A DNA stretch of 64,000 nucleotides from JAJFVC01 sp039698075 (GCA_039698075.1 JBDKTJ010000060.1:1-64000); one strand, 5' to 3'; positions 1 to 9,384 are shown, numbered from the stretch's first letter. Numbers and translations: made by a program. Notes: a model not told the origin generated them from the letters alone.

Positions 1-171
1 GTGACCTCGCTAGCCTGCGTACTCTACGGCATTAGCATGTTCGGCTGTTATGTGGAAGACCAATATACGATTTCCGAGTTGGCGAAGCAGACCTTGAGCA
101 TGTTCCTTGGAGGCATCGAGGCGAGCCGTCAACAAGAGCAGCGTCATCCGGGCAATTTCAATTTGGATTAG
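1..171 (+). CDS. C-terminal end of an unrecognised protein (5' partial)
   Basis: The frame is open from the first base to a TAG at 169-171, giving 56 residues. The visible part begins with a hydrophobic stretch (LACVLYGISMFGCYV) and ends in a polar tail, as at the end of a membrane or secreted protein. It overlaps the proposed TTG start of the next gene by about 65 bases, so one of the two boundaries may be wrong. No family can be assigned. Confidence 0.4.
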   Translation: MTSLACVLYGISMFGCYVEDQYTISELAKQTLSMFLGGIEASRQQEQRHPGNFNLD

Positions 172-1996
172 TAATTCGTGGAGTCGCATCGTGCGAAGGA
201 AACGACACCATTATGCCTGGATGATCTTGATTGCCGGACTGGTGTTCTTCGTCAACCTCGGCGGCCCGAGACTGTGGGACCGGGATGAACCTCGTAACGC
301 CGGCTGCGCGGTCGAGATGATGGAACGGGGCAACTGGACCGTTCCGATGTTCAACGCGGAATTGCGGGTTCATAAGCCTATACTGCTCTACTGGTTTATG
401 ATGACGGCCTACGCCGTTTTTGGAGTCAACGAGTTCGCGGCGCGTATTTGGTCTGCGATCTTTGGATTGGGAACAGTCCTGGTAACGTACCACATCGGTC
501 GGCGGTTGTTTTCAGCACAAATCGGTTTCTGGGCGGCTATCATCCTCTCGTCCTGCATGATGTTTCCCGTGGCGGCGCGGGCCGCGACCCCCGACTCCGT
601 GCTGATCTTCTTTACCACCCTTGCGACGTTGGCTTACGTCTGCGGGGCCTTTCCTTCACGTCATCGTTCCGAACCGCCCTCAACGTTTTCAGTGGCGGAA
701 TCCACGACAACCTATTTTCCAAAGTCGTGGCCGACTGTGGCGTTGATGTATGCCTTGATGGGAGTCGCCACGTTGGCCAAAGGCCCCGTCGGCTTCATTC
801 TTCCAACTGCCGTGATCGGCATGTTCTTGTTGATCGTCCGTCTTCCAGTCGGCGCAGCATCCCGATGCCCGCCCGAAGATGCTTTTGTCGGCTGGCTGCA
901 TCGTTTACTCCGGCCATTCGCCGTGCGACACTTCCTTGCAGTGTGCTGGTCGATGCGTCCCATCACCGCTTTGGGCGCTTCGCTGGCGGTTGCACTCCCC
1001 TGGTATCTCTGGGTCGGGGTGCGCACGCATGGCGAATGGCCAACGGGCTTCTTTCTTGTTCATCATCTACAGCGCGCGTTCGAGCCAATGGAGGGCCATG
1101 ATGGGCCGTTTTTCTACTATGTCATTGCGGTCGTGGCGAGTTTCTTTCCCTGGTCATTGCTGTTGGTCCCGACCATCGAAAACACAACAGACGCAATTCA
1201 CCGCCGGGCTGTGTCGCGTCCACAACACATCTTTATTGCCTGCTGGGCGGCGGTGTATGTTGTTGTTTTTTCACTGGCGCGGACGAAACTGCCCAATTAC
1301 ATAACGCCCGCACTGCCGGCATTGGCCTTGATGACGGCCTGCTATGTCGAGCGATGGAGTCAGCAGGGCCAGAACGCGCCTCAATACTGGTTCCGATTCG
1401 CCTTTAGCGGACTGATCTTAGTCGGCATTGCCGTTGGCATCGGCGTATTCGCGGCAAGCTGGTGGTTCTTTTCCGGCGACGGTTGGCTCGGTGCGATCGG
1501 GTTGATCCCTCTCATAGCAGGAGTTGCCGGACGCCGCATCCTGGTGCGATGCCAGCCAAGCAAGGCCGTCGTCACGTTTGCCATTACGGCGATCGTCTTT
1601 GCATGTGCCCTCTTTGGTGGTGTGTCAGTACGAGTGGCGCACCACCAACAGTGCGACAGCCTGTTTCAGGCGGTATACGCAAGAACCTCGCAACCAATAC
1701 TCGCGGCCTACGGGTGCTTCGAGCCAAGTTGGGTCTTCTATGCTCGACGGCCGATTGAATCCTTACCAGACGATGAGCCGGATGAGCCGATCGACTTCTT
1801 GCGCGAGGGCGACAACCACTTCCTGATTACCACTGACGTGGAATGGGAAGCCATTCGGCCACTGCTTCCAGAGAACGCCGTCGTCTTGACCAGTACGCCG
1901 TATTTCATGCGACAAGAGAAACTGCTTGTGATCGGGTGTCTGTCGGAGAACGAAACCGCCAGGAACTGTTCCCCCGGCGAGGGGCCACCCCGTTGA
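107..1996 (+). CDS. ArnT/PMT-like integral membrane glycosyltransferase
   Basis: A 629-residue polytopic membrane protein of the dolichyl-phosphate-mannose mannosyltransferase/ArnT superfamily (GT-C fold), expected to move a sugar from a polyprenyl-phosphate donor in the cytoplasmic membrane. The signature WDRDEPRNAG (residues 57-66), with the acidic pair in the first periplasmic loop, follows the first membrane helix, and about ten further hydrophobic segments follow. The soluble C-terminal part fits the family. The start is uncertain: TTG at 107 overlaps the upstream frame, and ATG at 221 would remove only the polar N-terminus. It heads a run of plus-strand envelope genes. Acceptor and donor cannot be read from the sequence. 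Confidence 0.85.
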   Translation: MEASRRAVNKSSVIRAISIWISNSWSRIVRRKRHHYAWMILIAGLVFFVNLGGPRLWDRDEPRNAGCAVEMMERGNWTVPMFNAELRVHKPILLYWFMMTAYAVFGVNEFAARIWSAIFGLGTVLVTYHIGRRLFSAQIGFWAAIILSSCMMFPVAARAATPDSVLIFFTTLATLAYVCGAFPSRHRSEPPSTFSVAESTTTYFPKSWPTVALMYALMGVATLAKGPVGFILPTAVIGMFLLIVRLPVGAASRCPPEDAFVGWLHRLLRPFAVRHFLAVCWSMRPITALGASLAVALPWYLWVGVRTHGEWPTGFFLVHHLQRAFEPMEGHDGPFFYYVIAVVASFFPWSLLLVPTIENTTDAIHRRAVSRPQHIFIACWAAVYVVVFSLARTKLPNYITPALPALALMTACYVERWSQQGQNAPQYWFRFAFSGLILVGIAVGIGVFAASWWFFSGDGWLGAIGLIPLIAGVAGRRILVRCQPSKAVVTFAITAIVFACALFGGVSVRVAHHQQCDSLFQAVYARTSQPILAAYGCFEPSWVFYARRPIESLPDDEPDEPIDFLREGDNHFLITTDVEWEAIRPLLPENAVVLTSTPYFMRQEKLLVIGCLSENETARNCSPGEGPPR

Positions 1997-2020
1997 CTAC
2001 CCCCGTCGTCAGCCAAAACC

Positions 2021-2836
2021 ATGAAGATTGCGAGTCCATTCCTGAACAAACTCGGCGGCCTGCTAGGGTCGGCTATGGTGCAGTTGTGGATGGGCACGCT
2101 GGACTGCAAGATCATCTATCACGACCGTGCAATTGATCCGATCTTCCCCGAGTGTCACGGGCAGAAAATCTACGTCTTCTGGCACGAGTACATTCTCCTT
2201 CCGCTGTACCTGCGCGGACACTGCAACCTGGCGATGCTGCTGAGTCGCCACCACGATGCGGACCTTCTTTCTCATGCGGCGCGTCACTTGGGCTTCGATC
2301 TTGTACGCGGCTCGACCAAACGTGGCGGCGTTGCCGCCCTCCGCGCGATGCTGGCCATGAGCCAAAATAGCCATCTCACTGTAACGCCAGACGGCCCTCG
2401 CGGGCCGCGCCGACGATTGGCCCCAGGCTGCGTTTACTTGGCCTCGAAGCAGGGCCTGCCGTTGGTCGTGATGGGTTTCGGCTACGATCGTCCCTGTCGC
2501 ATCCGAACCGCCTGGGATCAGTTTGCCATCCCGCGCTGCTATTCGCGTGCGCGTGCGGTGACGAGCGGAGAAATCTACATGCCGCCCAATCTGAGCCGGC
2601 ATGATCTGGAACAATGTCGCCAGAGAATCGAACGGATGCTGAATCGGTTGACCGCTGAGGCCGAAACGTGGGCGGAATCAGGATGTCGCATAAGCGGACA
2701 ACAGAACTTTGAACGCCACGGATCGCCACTACACGGAGTACGAAAAGATGACGGGCACAACACACTCACAAATCCCTTTCCGGTTGCCGTCAGTGACACG
2801 CCATTGCGGATTGACAGGGAAATCGTCCGACGGTGA
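2021..2836 (+). CDS. DUF374 lysophospholipid acyltransferase family protein
   Basis: A 271-residue protein with the DUF374/LPLAT signatures: FWHE (53-56), SRHHD (75-79), RGSTKRGG (96-103) and TPDGPRGPR (122-130). The family is related to the LpxL-type acyltransferases that acylate lipid A or Kdo-lipid, although the exact substrate of DUF374 members is usually unproven. An N-terminal hydrophobic segment suggests membrane attachment. The last 50 or so residues are low in conservation signals and may be an added tail. The gene lies 24 bases after the glycosyltransferase, so both may serve envelope lipid or glycan synthesis. Confidence 0.85.
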   Translation: MKIASPFLNKLGGLLGSAMVQLWMGTLDCKIIYHDRAIDPIFPECHGQKIYVFWHEYILLPLYLRGHCNLAMLLSRHHDADLLSHAARHLGFDLVRGSTKRGGVAALRAMLAMSQNSHLTVTPDGPRGPRRRLAPGCVYLASKQGLPLVVMGFGYDRPCRIRTAWDQFAIPRCYSRARAVTSGEIYMPPNLSRHDLEQCRQRIERMLNRLTAEAETWAESGCRISGQQNFERHGSPLHGVRKDDGHNTLTNPFPVAVSDTPLRIDREIVRR

Positions 2837-2840
2837 CTCG

Positions 2841-3452
2841 ATGCCTATTATGAACGACGATTGTACGAAGATTCTTCGAGCAACTGCGGAATTTCTTCTG
2901 TTGGCGGTATTGACCGCAGCAGTTCCGCTGATCGTCTACGTTGACAGCGTTGTTCTTGGCAACGGCGTGTCGGAGTATTCCATGACTGAACTGCTGGAAG
3001 ACGTACTGCTCCTGTTCGCGGCTGTCGCGTTTCTCGTTGAAGCCTGGGAGCGTCCCGACGCTCGTGGATTCCTGGTGCTTGCCGGCGGGTTCTTCGCCTG
3101 CATGTTGATTCGTGAACTCGATTTTCTATTCGACATGGTGCATCACGGGTTTTGGCTCTATCCGGCCCTTGTGACAGCAGTCGCATCCGTTGTTGTCGCC
3201 ATAATGTATCGAAGGACGGTCCTTGCCCCAATGGCCGCCTACGCCGACACCAAGTCCTGCATCTACGTGTCCATCGGTGTGTTGATCGTTATAGTGTTCA
3301 GCCGGCTTTATGGCAGCGGTCGGCTGATTTGGAGCGATATTATGGGGACGAACTACAGGGCTGAGTACAAGACGATCATCCAAGAGGGGCTAGAATTGTT
3401 CGGGTATGTGTTCATTTCCTATGGTGTGTGTCTGTTGCCGCGAAAACACTGA
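2841..3452 (+). CDS. Unrecognised membrane protein with about six helices
   Basis: About 203 residues from the ATG at 2841, four bases after the stop of the acyltransferase. An upstream in-frame ATG at 2709 would lie inside that gene and is less likely. Hydrophobic segments include LLLAVLTAAVPLIVYV, LLLFAAVAFLVEA, FLVLAGGFFACMLI, LVTAVASVVVAIM, IYVSIGVLIVIVF and LFGYVFISYGVCLL. No catalytic motif is visible. Tight spacing suggests cotranscription with the neighbouring envelope genes. Confidence 0.7.
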   Translation: MPIMNDDCTKILRATAEFLLLAVLTAAVPLIVYVDSVVLGNGVSEYSMTELLEDVLLLFAAVAFLVEAWERPDARGFLVLAGGFFACMLIRELDFLFDMVHHGFWLYPALVTAVASVVVAIMYRRTVLAPMAAYADTKSCIYVSIGVLIVIVFSRLYGSGRLIWSDIMGTNYRAEYKTIIQEGLELFGYVFISYGVCLLPRKH

Positions 3453-3469
3453 AGCGAAAGGAGCTTGCC

Positions 3470-4777
3470 ATGAGGAGCAAGCATTACATGCGACGGATCG
3501 CTCTAGCGACAATTCTTTTGACGGGATGCGCTGCGACACGACAATACCCCGCTCCTCCGATACTGCCCTCGGCGAGCTTGATTGAAAAGCACGGTTCAAC
3601 GACTGCCAACGCATCACAATTCGTTCCCCCCAACCTTGCTGCCACGGCTGCTCCGAGAAATGTGCTTGTTCTATCTGGCGGCGGGGTGAATGGAGCCTAC
3701 ACCGCAGGCATAATCAAGGGGTGGACAGCTTCCGGCACTCGGCCGCAATTCGATGTCGTGACGGGCGTCAGCACTGGGGCGTTGATAGCACCCCTTGCCT
3801 TTCTCGGCCCTGACTACGATGCAGAATTGGAACGGCTTTACACGTCCATGCGTCAAGACAACGTTTTTCGTCCCCGCCTGCACTTGCTGGGGTTCGACTC
3901 ACTCGTTTCTTCGGACCCGCTGGCGCAACAGATCGCCGCCGGCGCAACGCCAGAAATCCTGCAAAAGATTGCCGAGGCGCACCATCAAGGCCGCCGACTC
4001 TACGTGGGAACGACGAACCTCGACACGAAAAAGCTCGTCGTATGGGATTTGGGAGCTATCGCTACGCGCGACACGCCGGAAAGCCGAACCTTGTTCCAGA
4101 AGGTGCTCCTCGCCTCCTGTTCGGTCCCAGGCTTGTTGCCGCCGGTGCCAATCGACGTTGAGATTGACGGAAAACGTTTCACCGAGTTGCATGTGGACGG
4201 GGGCGTGACGGCTTGCATGTTTCTTAAACCAGCGATGGTGGGAATCGGTCCCAACGGCGAACAACCATCAGAGGCAAGTCCGGCTTCTGTCTACGTCATC
4301 GTTGCGGGAAAACTCCGCCAAACGGCCGTGCCGACAAAACGTGAACTGTTTTCCGTAGCGGGTGAATCCATGATCGCCGTCCTACAGGCCAAGACAGAAG
4401 GCGAAGCAACAAAACTGTTCATGCTTGCTCGATACGCTGGAGCCAATTTCAAGTTGACAGGCATCCCACAAGACTACGAGATGCCACAAAACATCATGTC
4501 TTTTAGCCAACCCACTATGCGTGGACTATTTGATGTCGGGTATCGGGGTGGCAAGGATGGAACCGCCTGGTACTCCTTCCCACCGGAACTCGAAGAGGAA
4601 AGAACAGCTATGCCGAGAAGTGATACCTGTTTTACTACCACTCTCGGAACCACTCTGCCAACTTCGTGGACGCCAGGGAATCTGAGGATCACGTTGGGTG
4701 AGGAGACTACGAACACGCCCGGCAGTGCAAGTCCACTAGACAAGTTGGGAATTGAACGGCTTCCATTGATCCGTTGA
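3470..4777 (+). CDS. Patatin-like phospholipase, predicted lipoprotein
   Basis: A serine lipid acyl hydrolase with a Ser-Asp dyad. A lipoprotein signal ends in LLTGC (residues 16-20). The oxyanion loop GGGVNG (70-75), the nucleophile motif GVSTG (Ser101) and a later DGG motif near residue 240 give the complete patatin set. ATG 3470 is preferred over the in-frame upstream codon at 3428 because AAAGGAG lies 7-12 bases ahead of it and the lipobox then falls at the normal distance. Expected action is release of fatty acids from membrane lipids on the outer face of the membrane or in the periplasm. The last 60 residues are poorly conserved in character. Confidence 0.85.
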   Translation: MRSKHYMRRIALATILLTGCAATRQYPAPPILPSASLIEKHGSTTANASQFVPPNLAATAAPRNVLVLSGGGVNGAYTAGIIKGWTASGTRPQFDVVTGVSTGALIAPLAFLGPDYDAELERLYTSMRQDNVFRPRLHLLGFDSLVSSDPLAQQIAAGATPEILQKIAEAHHQGRRLYVGTTNLDTKKLVVWDLGAIATRDTPESRTLFQKVLLASCSVPGLLPPVPIDVEIDGKRFTELHVDGGVTACMFLKPAMVGIGPNGEQPSEASPASVYVIVAGKLRQTAVPTKRELFSVAGESMIAVLQAKTEGEATKLFMLARYAGANFKLTGIPQDYEMPQNIMSFSQPTMRGLFDVGYRGGKDGTAWYSFPPELEEERTAMPRSDTCFTTTLGTTLPTSWTPGNLRITLGEETTNTPGSASPLDKLGIERLPLIR

Positions 4778-4844
4778 CTTCATATCGGCTGAAATCAGGC
4801 GAAGTCGTTTATGTGCCGGAAACCAAGCAAGACCGGATTTCCAA

Positions 4845-5633
4845 TTGACAACTCCAGCATCGCGTATAGGCATCGACCTCATCGGAGCAAAAGGCGGCGT
4901 TGCCACCACCGCCATTTTAGGGCTGACACTGTTTCAAGACGGCGTGATGTCTCGGCACGGCTTGGTGAGCGAATTGCCGATCTTTCAACAGATCGGGTTG
5001 CCCGATTGGAGCAGCTTCGTCATCGCCGGCCATGAAATCCGGCGAGGTCTGCTTTTTGAGGAGGCTCTTTGGCTTTCTGCCAAGGATCACATTGTTAGGT
5101 CGGAGTTGCTCGAACAATACCGCGAAGAGTTCAATGCAATCGACCGCCGCATCCGGCTGGGGACGGTATTCAACGTCGTCCCGACGATCGCTTCGCTTGC
5201 TGACATGGACCTGCCCGAGGACGAGACTCCTCGCCAGATCATTGACCGATTGCGTGCTGACTTCGACGAGTTTGTCCGCGCCGAACAACTCGAACATTTG
5301 ATCGTCGTCAATGTTGCGCCAACCGAACCGCCGCTCTCTGCTTCCCTTCCTCTCACTTGGGCCGATATGGACCGGCTATTGGATGATCCACATTATCCGC
5401 TACCCGCCAGTACATTGTATGCCATAGCGGCCTTGGTTGACGCCCTGGCTTGGTGCGAGGCAATGCGAGCCATCATTGCCTCTGCTCACCGTTCCCGACC
5501 CTCTTGCAGAAAGCAGGTTCCTGGACCTACGAAGAATCCCTGTTGGAAAGGGGCAAGCGATGATTATACGGATTCGATTCTCTGCAAAGAATACAAAGAA
5601 TATCGTCCTCGAATTGGAGACGATTGCCAATGA
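4845..5633 (+). pseudogene. Truncated inositol-3-phosphate synthase-like gene
   Basis: From a TTG start the first 185 or so residues look like the N-terminal NAD-binding half of planctomycete-type inositol-3-phosphate synthase homologues: RIGIDLIGAKGGVATTAILG has the GxKGGVATT nucleotide loop, followed by the GLVSELPIF, AGHEIRRG and VNVAPTEPP blocks and LPASTLYAIAAL. After that the expected second half (substrate site and remainder of the fold) is absent, and the frame runs through an unrelated tail to residue 262. Full-length relatives are over 400 residues, so the 3' half has probably been deleted and the enzyme is inactive. Family assignment rests on motif recall. Confidence 0.6.
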
Positions 5634-5769
5634 AATCCAATCTGGCCGAACTTTCGGCTTGGGTTGGCAAATATCGCCGGAGAAGGAAGGCGACCGCTGC
5701 GTCTTCCGCAACGCAGCCGGCGAGTACCGGCTAGGCGGCGAAGTGCCGGTACGCCAGCCAGATCGTTAG
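5560..5769 (+). CDS. Small unrecognised protein (69 aa)
   Basis: The ATG at 5560 follows a good ribosome site (GGAAAGGGG). The product starts MIIRIRFSAKNTKNIVLELE and is rich in charged residues without a membrane segment. It overlaps the tail of the truncated synthase-like gene in another frame, which fits gene loss and remodelling here. Function unknown. Confidence 0.45.
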   Translation: MIIRIRFSAKNTKNIVLELETIANEIQSGRTFGLGWQISPEKEGDRCVFRNAAGEYRLGGEVPVRQPDR

Positions 5770-5859
5770 CTGCCGAGGATTCCGAGCCACCGCTTCGGGA
5801 CTTCGGCGAGCGATGGGAGTATCTTGTCATAATTCACTTGCGAAACCACTTGGCGACTG

Positions 5860-5888
5860 TTGACATAAGATGGCAGGGGCACTACACT
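5860..5888 (+). promoter_or_regulatory. Sigma-70-like promoter ahead of hemG
   Basis: TTGACA (5860-5865) is separated by 17 bases from TACACT (5883-5888). It lies in the gap upstream of the protoporphyrinogen oxidase gene. It lacks the operator spacer of the phage-region promoters. Confidence 0.45.
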
Positions 5889-5964
5889 CCTCGGTAATTT
5901 ACCCATTTTTCCTAAACCCGGCTCTTGCAGCGTATTCTCCGACTATATCGAAACGAGCAAAGCA

Positions 5965-6039
5965 ATGTTTCCCAGAGTAGTGACAATAGGGTCCGTGGTG
6001 ATGGTGCTCGGACTGCTGACGAGCCAGTCGATCTGGTAG
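5965..6039 (+). CDS. Possible 24-residue hydrophobic leader peptide
   Basis: An ATG at 5965 opens a 24-codon frame with a hydrophobic core (VVTIGSVVMVLGLLTS) ending at TAG 6037-6039. It is in the same frame as hemG, 25 bases upstream of its start. It could be a leader peptide or the relic of a secreted protein. Weak call, based only on composition and position. Confidence 0.2.
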   Translation: MFPRVVTIGSVVMVLGLLTSQSIW

Positions 6040-6063
6040 GGCTGTCAGATAGAACAACCTTCG

Positions 6064-7524
6064 TTGGATGGTTCCGTGACTCCAGATTCAACTTCACGAA
6101 TTGCGATTGTCGGCGGTGGGATTGCCGGTTTGTCGGCTGCGCACCGTTTGATTGAACTTGCCCCGCGCACCGGCGTGTCGGTCTTTGAGGCTAGTTCTCG
6201 TCTCGGCGGTGTCCTCTCGACCGTCCACCAATATGGTTTTCAAGCCGAACGGAGTGCCGACAACTTCATCACGACTGTTCCTTGGGGCGTGGAATTGTGC
6301 AGTCGGCTGGGCCTACTCGCTGATTTGATCCAGACCAACCCTGAACATCGTCGGACGCATGTCGTCCGTCGCGGTCGTCTGCACCGGCTGCCGGACGGAT
6401 TCTTGATGATGGCTCCCACCCGCTTGTGGCCACTGGCGTTCACTCCGATCCTAAGCCCGCTGGGAAAGCTCCGAGTGGCCTTCGAGTACATTATTCCGCC
6501 GTGCAAGGACGACAGCGACGAAAGTATGGCCACGTTCGTCCGGCGGCGTCTGGGGCGAGAGGCGTTCGATCGACTGGTCGAGCCATTAGTTAGCGCCGTT
6601 TATGCAGCCGACATGGAGAAACTGAGCGTTCTTGCTACGCTTTCGCGCTTCCGAGACATGGAACGGCAATATGGCAGTCTGATTCGGGCGATGCGGCAAG
6701 AGATGAAGCACCGTCCCAATGTGAAAGACGAGAGCGGGCCAAGGTACAGTATGTTCGTTACACTCCGCAACGGGCTGACAAGTTTGGTGGAAGCGATCGC
6801 CCGGCGGCTGCCCAAGACGGCGGTACGGCTCAATGCGCGCGTGCAAAGCATCGAACAACAAGAGAACGGGTGGCAAGTGCGATTGGCCCCATCGGAATCG
6901 CCCAGCCAGATTGGACCTCTGGCAATTGAGAACGTGACATTTGACGCTGTTATTCTCACCACGCCATCCCCAGAAACCGCACGGCTGCTGGCACCAATCG
7001 ACGCCGGCCTAACATCAGAGTTACGGCGAATCGAACACTCCGGTACGGCTGTCGTGTCGTTGGGGTTCGAGGATCGGCAGATAGATCATCCTCTTGATGG
7101 GATCGGGGCGGTCGTGCCAGCGATTGAGAAGAGTCCCATCCTTGCGTGTAGCTTTAGCAGTCGGAAGTACCCGCACCGCGCACCTGCGGGGAAAACCTTG
7201 TTGCGTGCATTCGTAGGCGGAGCGCGCCAGCCGGAACTAGCGGAGATGGCCGACGACCAACTGCTGCCTCTTGTGCTCACACACCTACGGCCTCTGTTCG
7301 GTATCCACGGTAAGCCGGTGTTTTGCGACATCGCCCACTGGCCGCAAACCATGCCGCAGTACCAAGTGGGCCACAAAGAACTGGTCGCACGGATTGAAGG
7401 TCGCACAAGACAGATTCCCGGTCTGCAACTGGCGGGCAACGCTTACCACGGCGTCGGACTGCCAGATTGCATTCACGGTGGTGAGCAGGCTGCCGAAAGG
7501 ACGTTGGACAGCCTCGCGGGATAG
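6064..7524 (+). CDS. hemG: Protoporphyrinogen oxidase, HemY type
   Basis: A 486-residue FAD-dependent oxidase of the HemY/PPOX family that converts protoporphyrinogen IX to protoporphyrin IX using oxygen, the penultimate step of heme synthesis. The dinucleotide-binding motif GGGIAG (17-22), the ribose-binding Glu42 and RLGG (46-49) form the FAD site, and the C-terminal FAD loop reads NAYHGVGLPDCIHGGEQAA. Length is normal for the family. The likely start is TTG 6064 or GTG 6076, with no strong ribosome site. It is peripheral to the membrane in relatives. Confidence 0.9.
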   Translation: MDGSVTPDSTSRIAIVGGGIAGLSAAHRLIELAPRTGVSVFEASSRLGGVLSTVHQYGFQAERSADNFITTVPWGVELCSRLGLLADLIQTNPEHRRTHVVRRGRLHRLPDGFLMMAPTRLWPLAFTPILSPLGKLRVAFEYIIPPCKDDSDESMATFVRRRLGREAFDRLVEPLVSAVYAADMEKLSVLATLSRFRDMERQYGSLIRAMRQEMKHRPNVKDESGPRYSMFVTLRNGLTSLVEAIARRLPKTAVRLNARVQSIEQQENGWQVRLAPSESPSQIGPLAIENVTFDAVILTTPSPETARLLAPIDAGLTSELRRIEHSGTAVVSLGFEDRQIDHPLDGIGAVVPAIEKSPILACSFSSRKYPHRAPAGKTLLRAFVGGARQPELAEMADDQLLPLVLTHLRPLFGIHGKPVFCDIAHWPQTMPQYQVGHKELVARIEGRTRQIPGLQLAGNAYHGVGLPDCIHGGEQAAERTLDSLAG

Positions 7525-7601
7525 ATCACGTCCTGAAGAAGCATAAACAGGTCGTCTCAAAAAGCCACCTTTTCCACAACGAAGCGCTCTGTGGTCAGAA
7601 T

Positions 7602-7847
7602 ATGAGTGCATCTATGTCCATTATCGAAATCTTGACGACGACCCTGAATGGCTTAGGACAGCCCGCGCCGGACTACATCCTCCAGACTTTGCTGCTGAAA
7701 GACGGTCATTTCATCGGCCACAAGTATCGCTATGATGGCGGCTACGCGATCTTACCGGCCGACAGCAACACTATCGAGTTCTTTGACCAGAATAGAGAAC
7801 TCCTGACGACTGCCACAACGGAAGCCAGCAACGAAGCGGCAGCGTGA
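7602..7847 (+). CDS. Small conserved-looking hypothetical protein (81 aa)
   Basis: An 81-residue acidic soluble protein with a structured middle (YILQTLLLKDGHFIGHKYRYDGGYAI). It resembles small hypothetical proteins I associate with planctomycete genomes, but no function is known. ATG 7614 is an alternative start. It is the last confident host-type gene before the border. Confidence 0.55.
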   Translation: MSASMSIIEILTTTLNGLGQPAPDYILQTLLLKDGHFIGHKYRYDGGYAILPADSNTIEFFDQNRELLTTATTEASNEAAA

Positions 7848-7919
7848 GTTGTACTATCGCGCCGGCCAAAATGATGCGATCTGTTTTCAGGATCGCTAAG
7901 CCGGGTGCCTTGGGCCTCC

Positions 7920-8138
7920 TCATGGAATCGTTGCCCAGCCGTTCATGGTGACTTTGAGCGCCATTTGACGCGCACCGCGCCACGCCTCGGCGCGATCGTC
8001 AGCGAGACTGGCGACGACATGGCCGCAACTCCAAGTGTAGACAAGCCACTTGCCGCCAGATGTGAGCCGGCCGTCATCGACGGTCTTCCAACCTAGCCGT
8101 TCCAGCCAAAGACGTGTCTCAACAATTGCTTCTGGCAT
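7920..8138 (-). CDS. Small hypothetical protein (72 aa)
   Basis: A leftward frame with protein-like composition (LWLERLGWKTVDDGRLTSGGKWLVYTWSCGHVVASLADD). No ribosome site stands out before the ATG at 8138. It could be a host orphan or the remains of a gene at the element border. The remaining bases to 8442 show no gene or RNA that I can support. Confidence 0.45.
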   Translation of the reverse strand: MPEAIVETRLWLERLGWKTVDDGRLTSGGKWLVYTWSCGHVVASLADDRAEAWRGARQMALKVTMNGWATIP

Positions 8139-8442
8139 AATAAAAAAGAGCGTCGAACCGGCACTGTTCGAGCAACCCCGGCGAAGGGGTACGGATGAAC
8201 AGCGACCGGCCGACGCCCATACCAGGGCGCGGCACGGTACGCTGCTTCATCCGTTGCAAAGGTCCAAGAGACCAGTTTCGCCGTTTTTGCTCGAAGCAGC
8301 CCGACGCTACGCGCGTCAAAGTCGAATTGTCTAACTCAATTTACCATACAATGAGGGGTGGGTCAATAAAGCATCCCGCTACCGGGTCTAATTCTTAAAG
8401 CCAAAATGTTGACGGCGCTTAGCACGCCTCAAGTCGGCGCGC

Positions 8443-8574
8443 TTAGAGCAAGATCGGTGAACGAAGCTGATGTCTTTGGCACTGTTTACACGTTCTTGAG
8501 CAACAGTGCTGTCCGCTATGACAATCCTCGGCAATGCCGCCACAACCGTCACATTCTACGCAGCGAACAAACAC
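8443..8574 (-). CDS. Possible Cys-rich micro-protein (43 aa)
   Basis: A GTG-started leftward frame with eight cysteines in 43 residues, arranged CxxCxxC, then C, CC and CxxC. This is suggestive of a zinc site. It begins one base after the stop of the preceding leftward frame. No family match; low confidence because the frame is short. Confidence 0.3.
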   Translation of the reverse strand: MFVRCVECDGCGGIAEDCHSGQHCCSRTCKQCQRHQLRSPILL

Positions 8575-8802
8575 CTAGGCCACGTCTTCCACGCTGATCC
8601 GCAGAATCCTCAATCCCCGCAGGACCACCCGACGATCCGAGTTCTGACAGGCAGCGCGTCGTTCCGATCTGGGGCGCGGTCGGCGGGATGTCTGGTTGCG
8701 GACGTTCCGCAGCAATGGGTACAACGGCCGCCGTCGCGGCCGTTTTCCTTTGCGCGGAGCGCCTGCCTGAGTCTCCGATACCAGCCAACGACCACTCTTC
8801 AT
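8575..8802 (-). CDS. Possible small basic protein (75 aa)
   Basis: A leftward frame, very rich in Arg, ending in LRGLRILRISVEDVA. Its ATG overlaps the TGA of a 28-codon frame at 8799-8885 (MASVPLICVDLHDSC...), and its stop abuts the Cys-rich frame. The chain of touching starts and stops hints at a tiny leftward operon, but the Arg-rich composition is also what GC-rich non-coding DNA gives. Confidence 0.25.
   Translation of the reverse strand: MKSGRWLVSETQAGAPRKGKRPRRRPLYPLLRNVRNQTSRRPRPRSERRAACQNSDRRVVLRGLRILRISVEDVA
8723..8744 (+). terminator. Possible intrinsic terminator at the element border
   Basis: AACGGCC (8723-8729) pairs with GGCCGTT (8738-8744) and is followed by TTCCTTTG. The stem is short but perfect. 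It would stop rightward transcription leaving the host genes. Confidence 0.35.
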
Positions 8803-9129
8803 TGCTGGCCGTCATTAACGAGCACCACCGAGTCGCCCAGGCAGGAGTCGTGAAGGTCCACGCAGATCAGCGGGACCGAAGCCATCGCCGGCAGGCACCC
8901 GCTTAAAGATCGCCGGGGAGAAGGGCGATATTGCCGGCCGAGCGTTGGCTGAGCATGTCCAAGAAGAAAACGGCATCGAGAGCGGCACGTCGCCGGGAGA
9001 CGCGGCGCGATCTGCCGGCGCGCCGGCGAGTTTCCCACGCCCACCCATCGGCGAAAATCCTGCCACGGTTACACCATGACCCGAATTCCGCACGGTTAAG
9101 GGATCGTGGAAGCCGCCCAATCAGCCGTC

Positions 9130-9384
9130 TCAGTCGCGCGGGTCGGAATAAGGCGGACAATCGGCATAGACTCCACCACCACTGCCTCGCGCAGGTCCGC
9201 GCGCAATGCCACTATCAGCATTGCCGCCACGACCGCGCGATCGAACCGCCCGCGTTGCCGGCGGAATCTTCCAGAGGCTCAACACGACCCCAGCGAGCAA
9301 TAGAGACGGCAGGGCGATGTAGGTCGGCACGGGCGGAAAGGCTGCCAGAAACAACAGGACGAACGCAGCGAGCGCGTACCACAT
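9130..9384 (-). CDS. Small two-helix membrane protein (84 aa)
   Basis: From the ATG at 9384 (GGAG lies upstream) the protein has two hydrophobic segments, MWYALAAFVLLFLAAF and YIALPSLLLAGVVLSLW, and a basic Gly-rich tail. It is the first gene downstream of the leftward operator-promoter at 9563-9590. Longer starts up to 9531 run through a hairpin repeat and are not favoured. Possible roles such as holin-like or superinfection protein cannot be shown. Confidence 0.45.
   Translation of the reverse strand: MWYALAAFVLLFLAAFPPVPTYIALPSLLLAGVVLSLWKIPPATRAVRSRGRGGNADSGIARGPARGSGGGVYADCPPYSDPRD

Noticed and set aside
8903..9160. Minus-strand 85-codon frame
   Set aside because: Arg-rich text typical of GC-rich non-coding DNA; no start signal.
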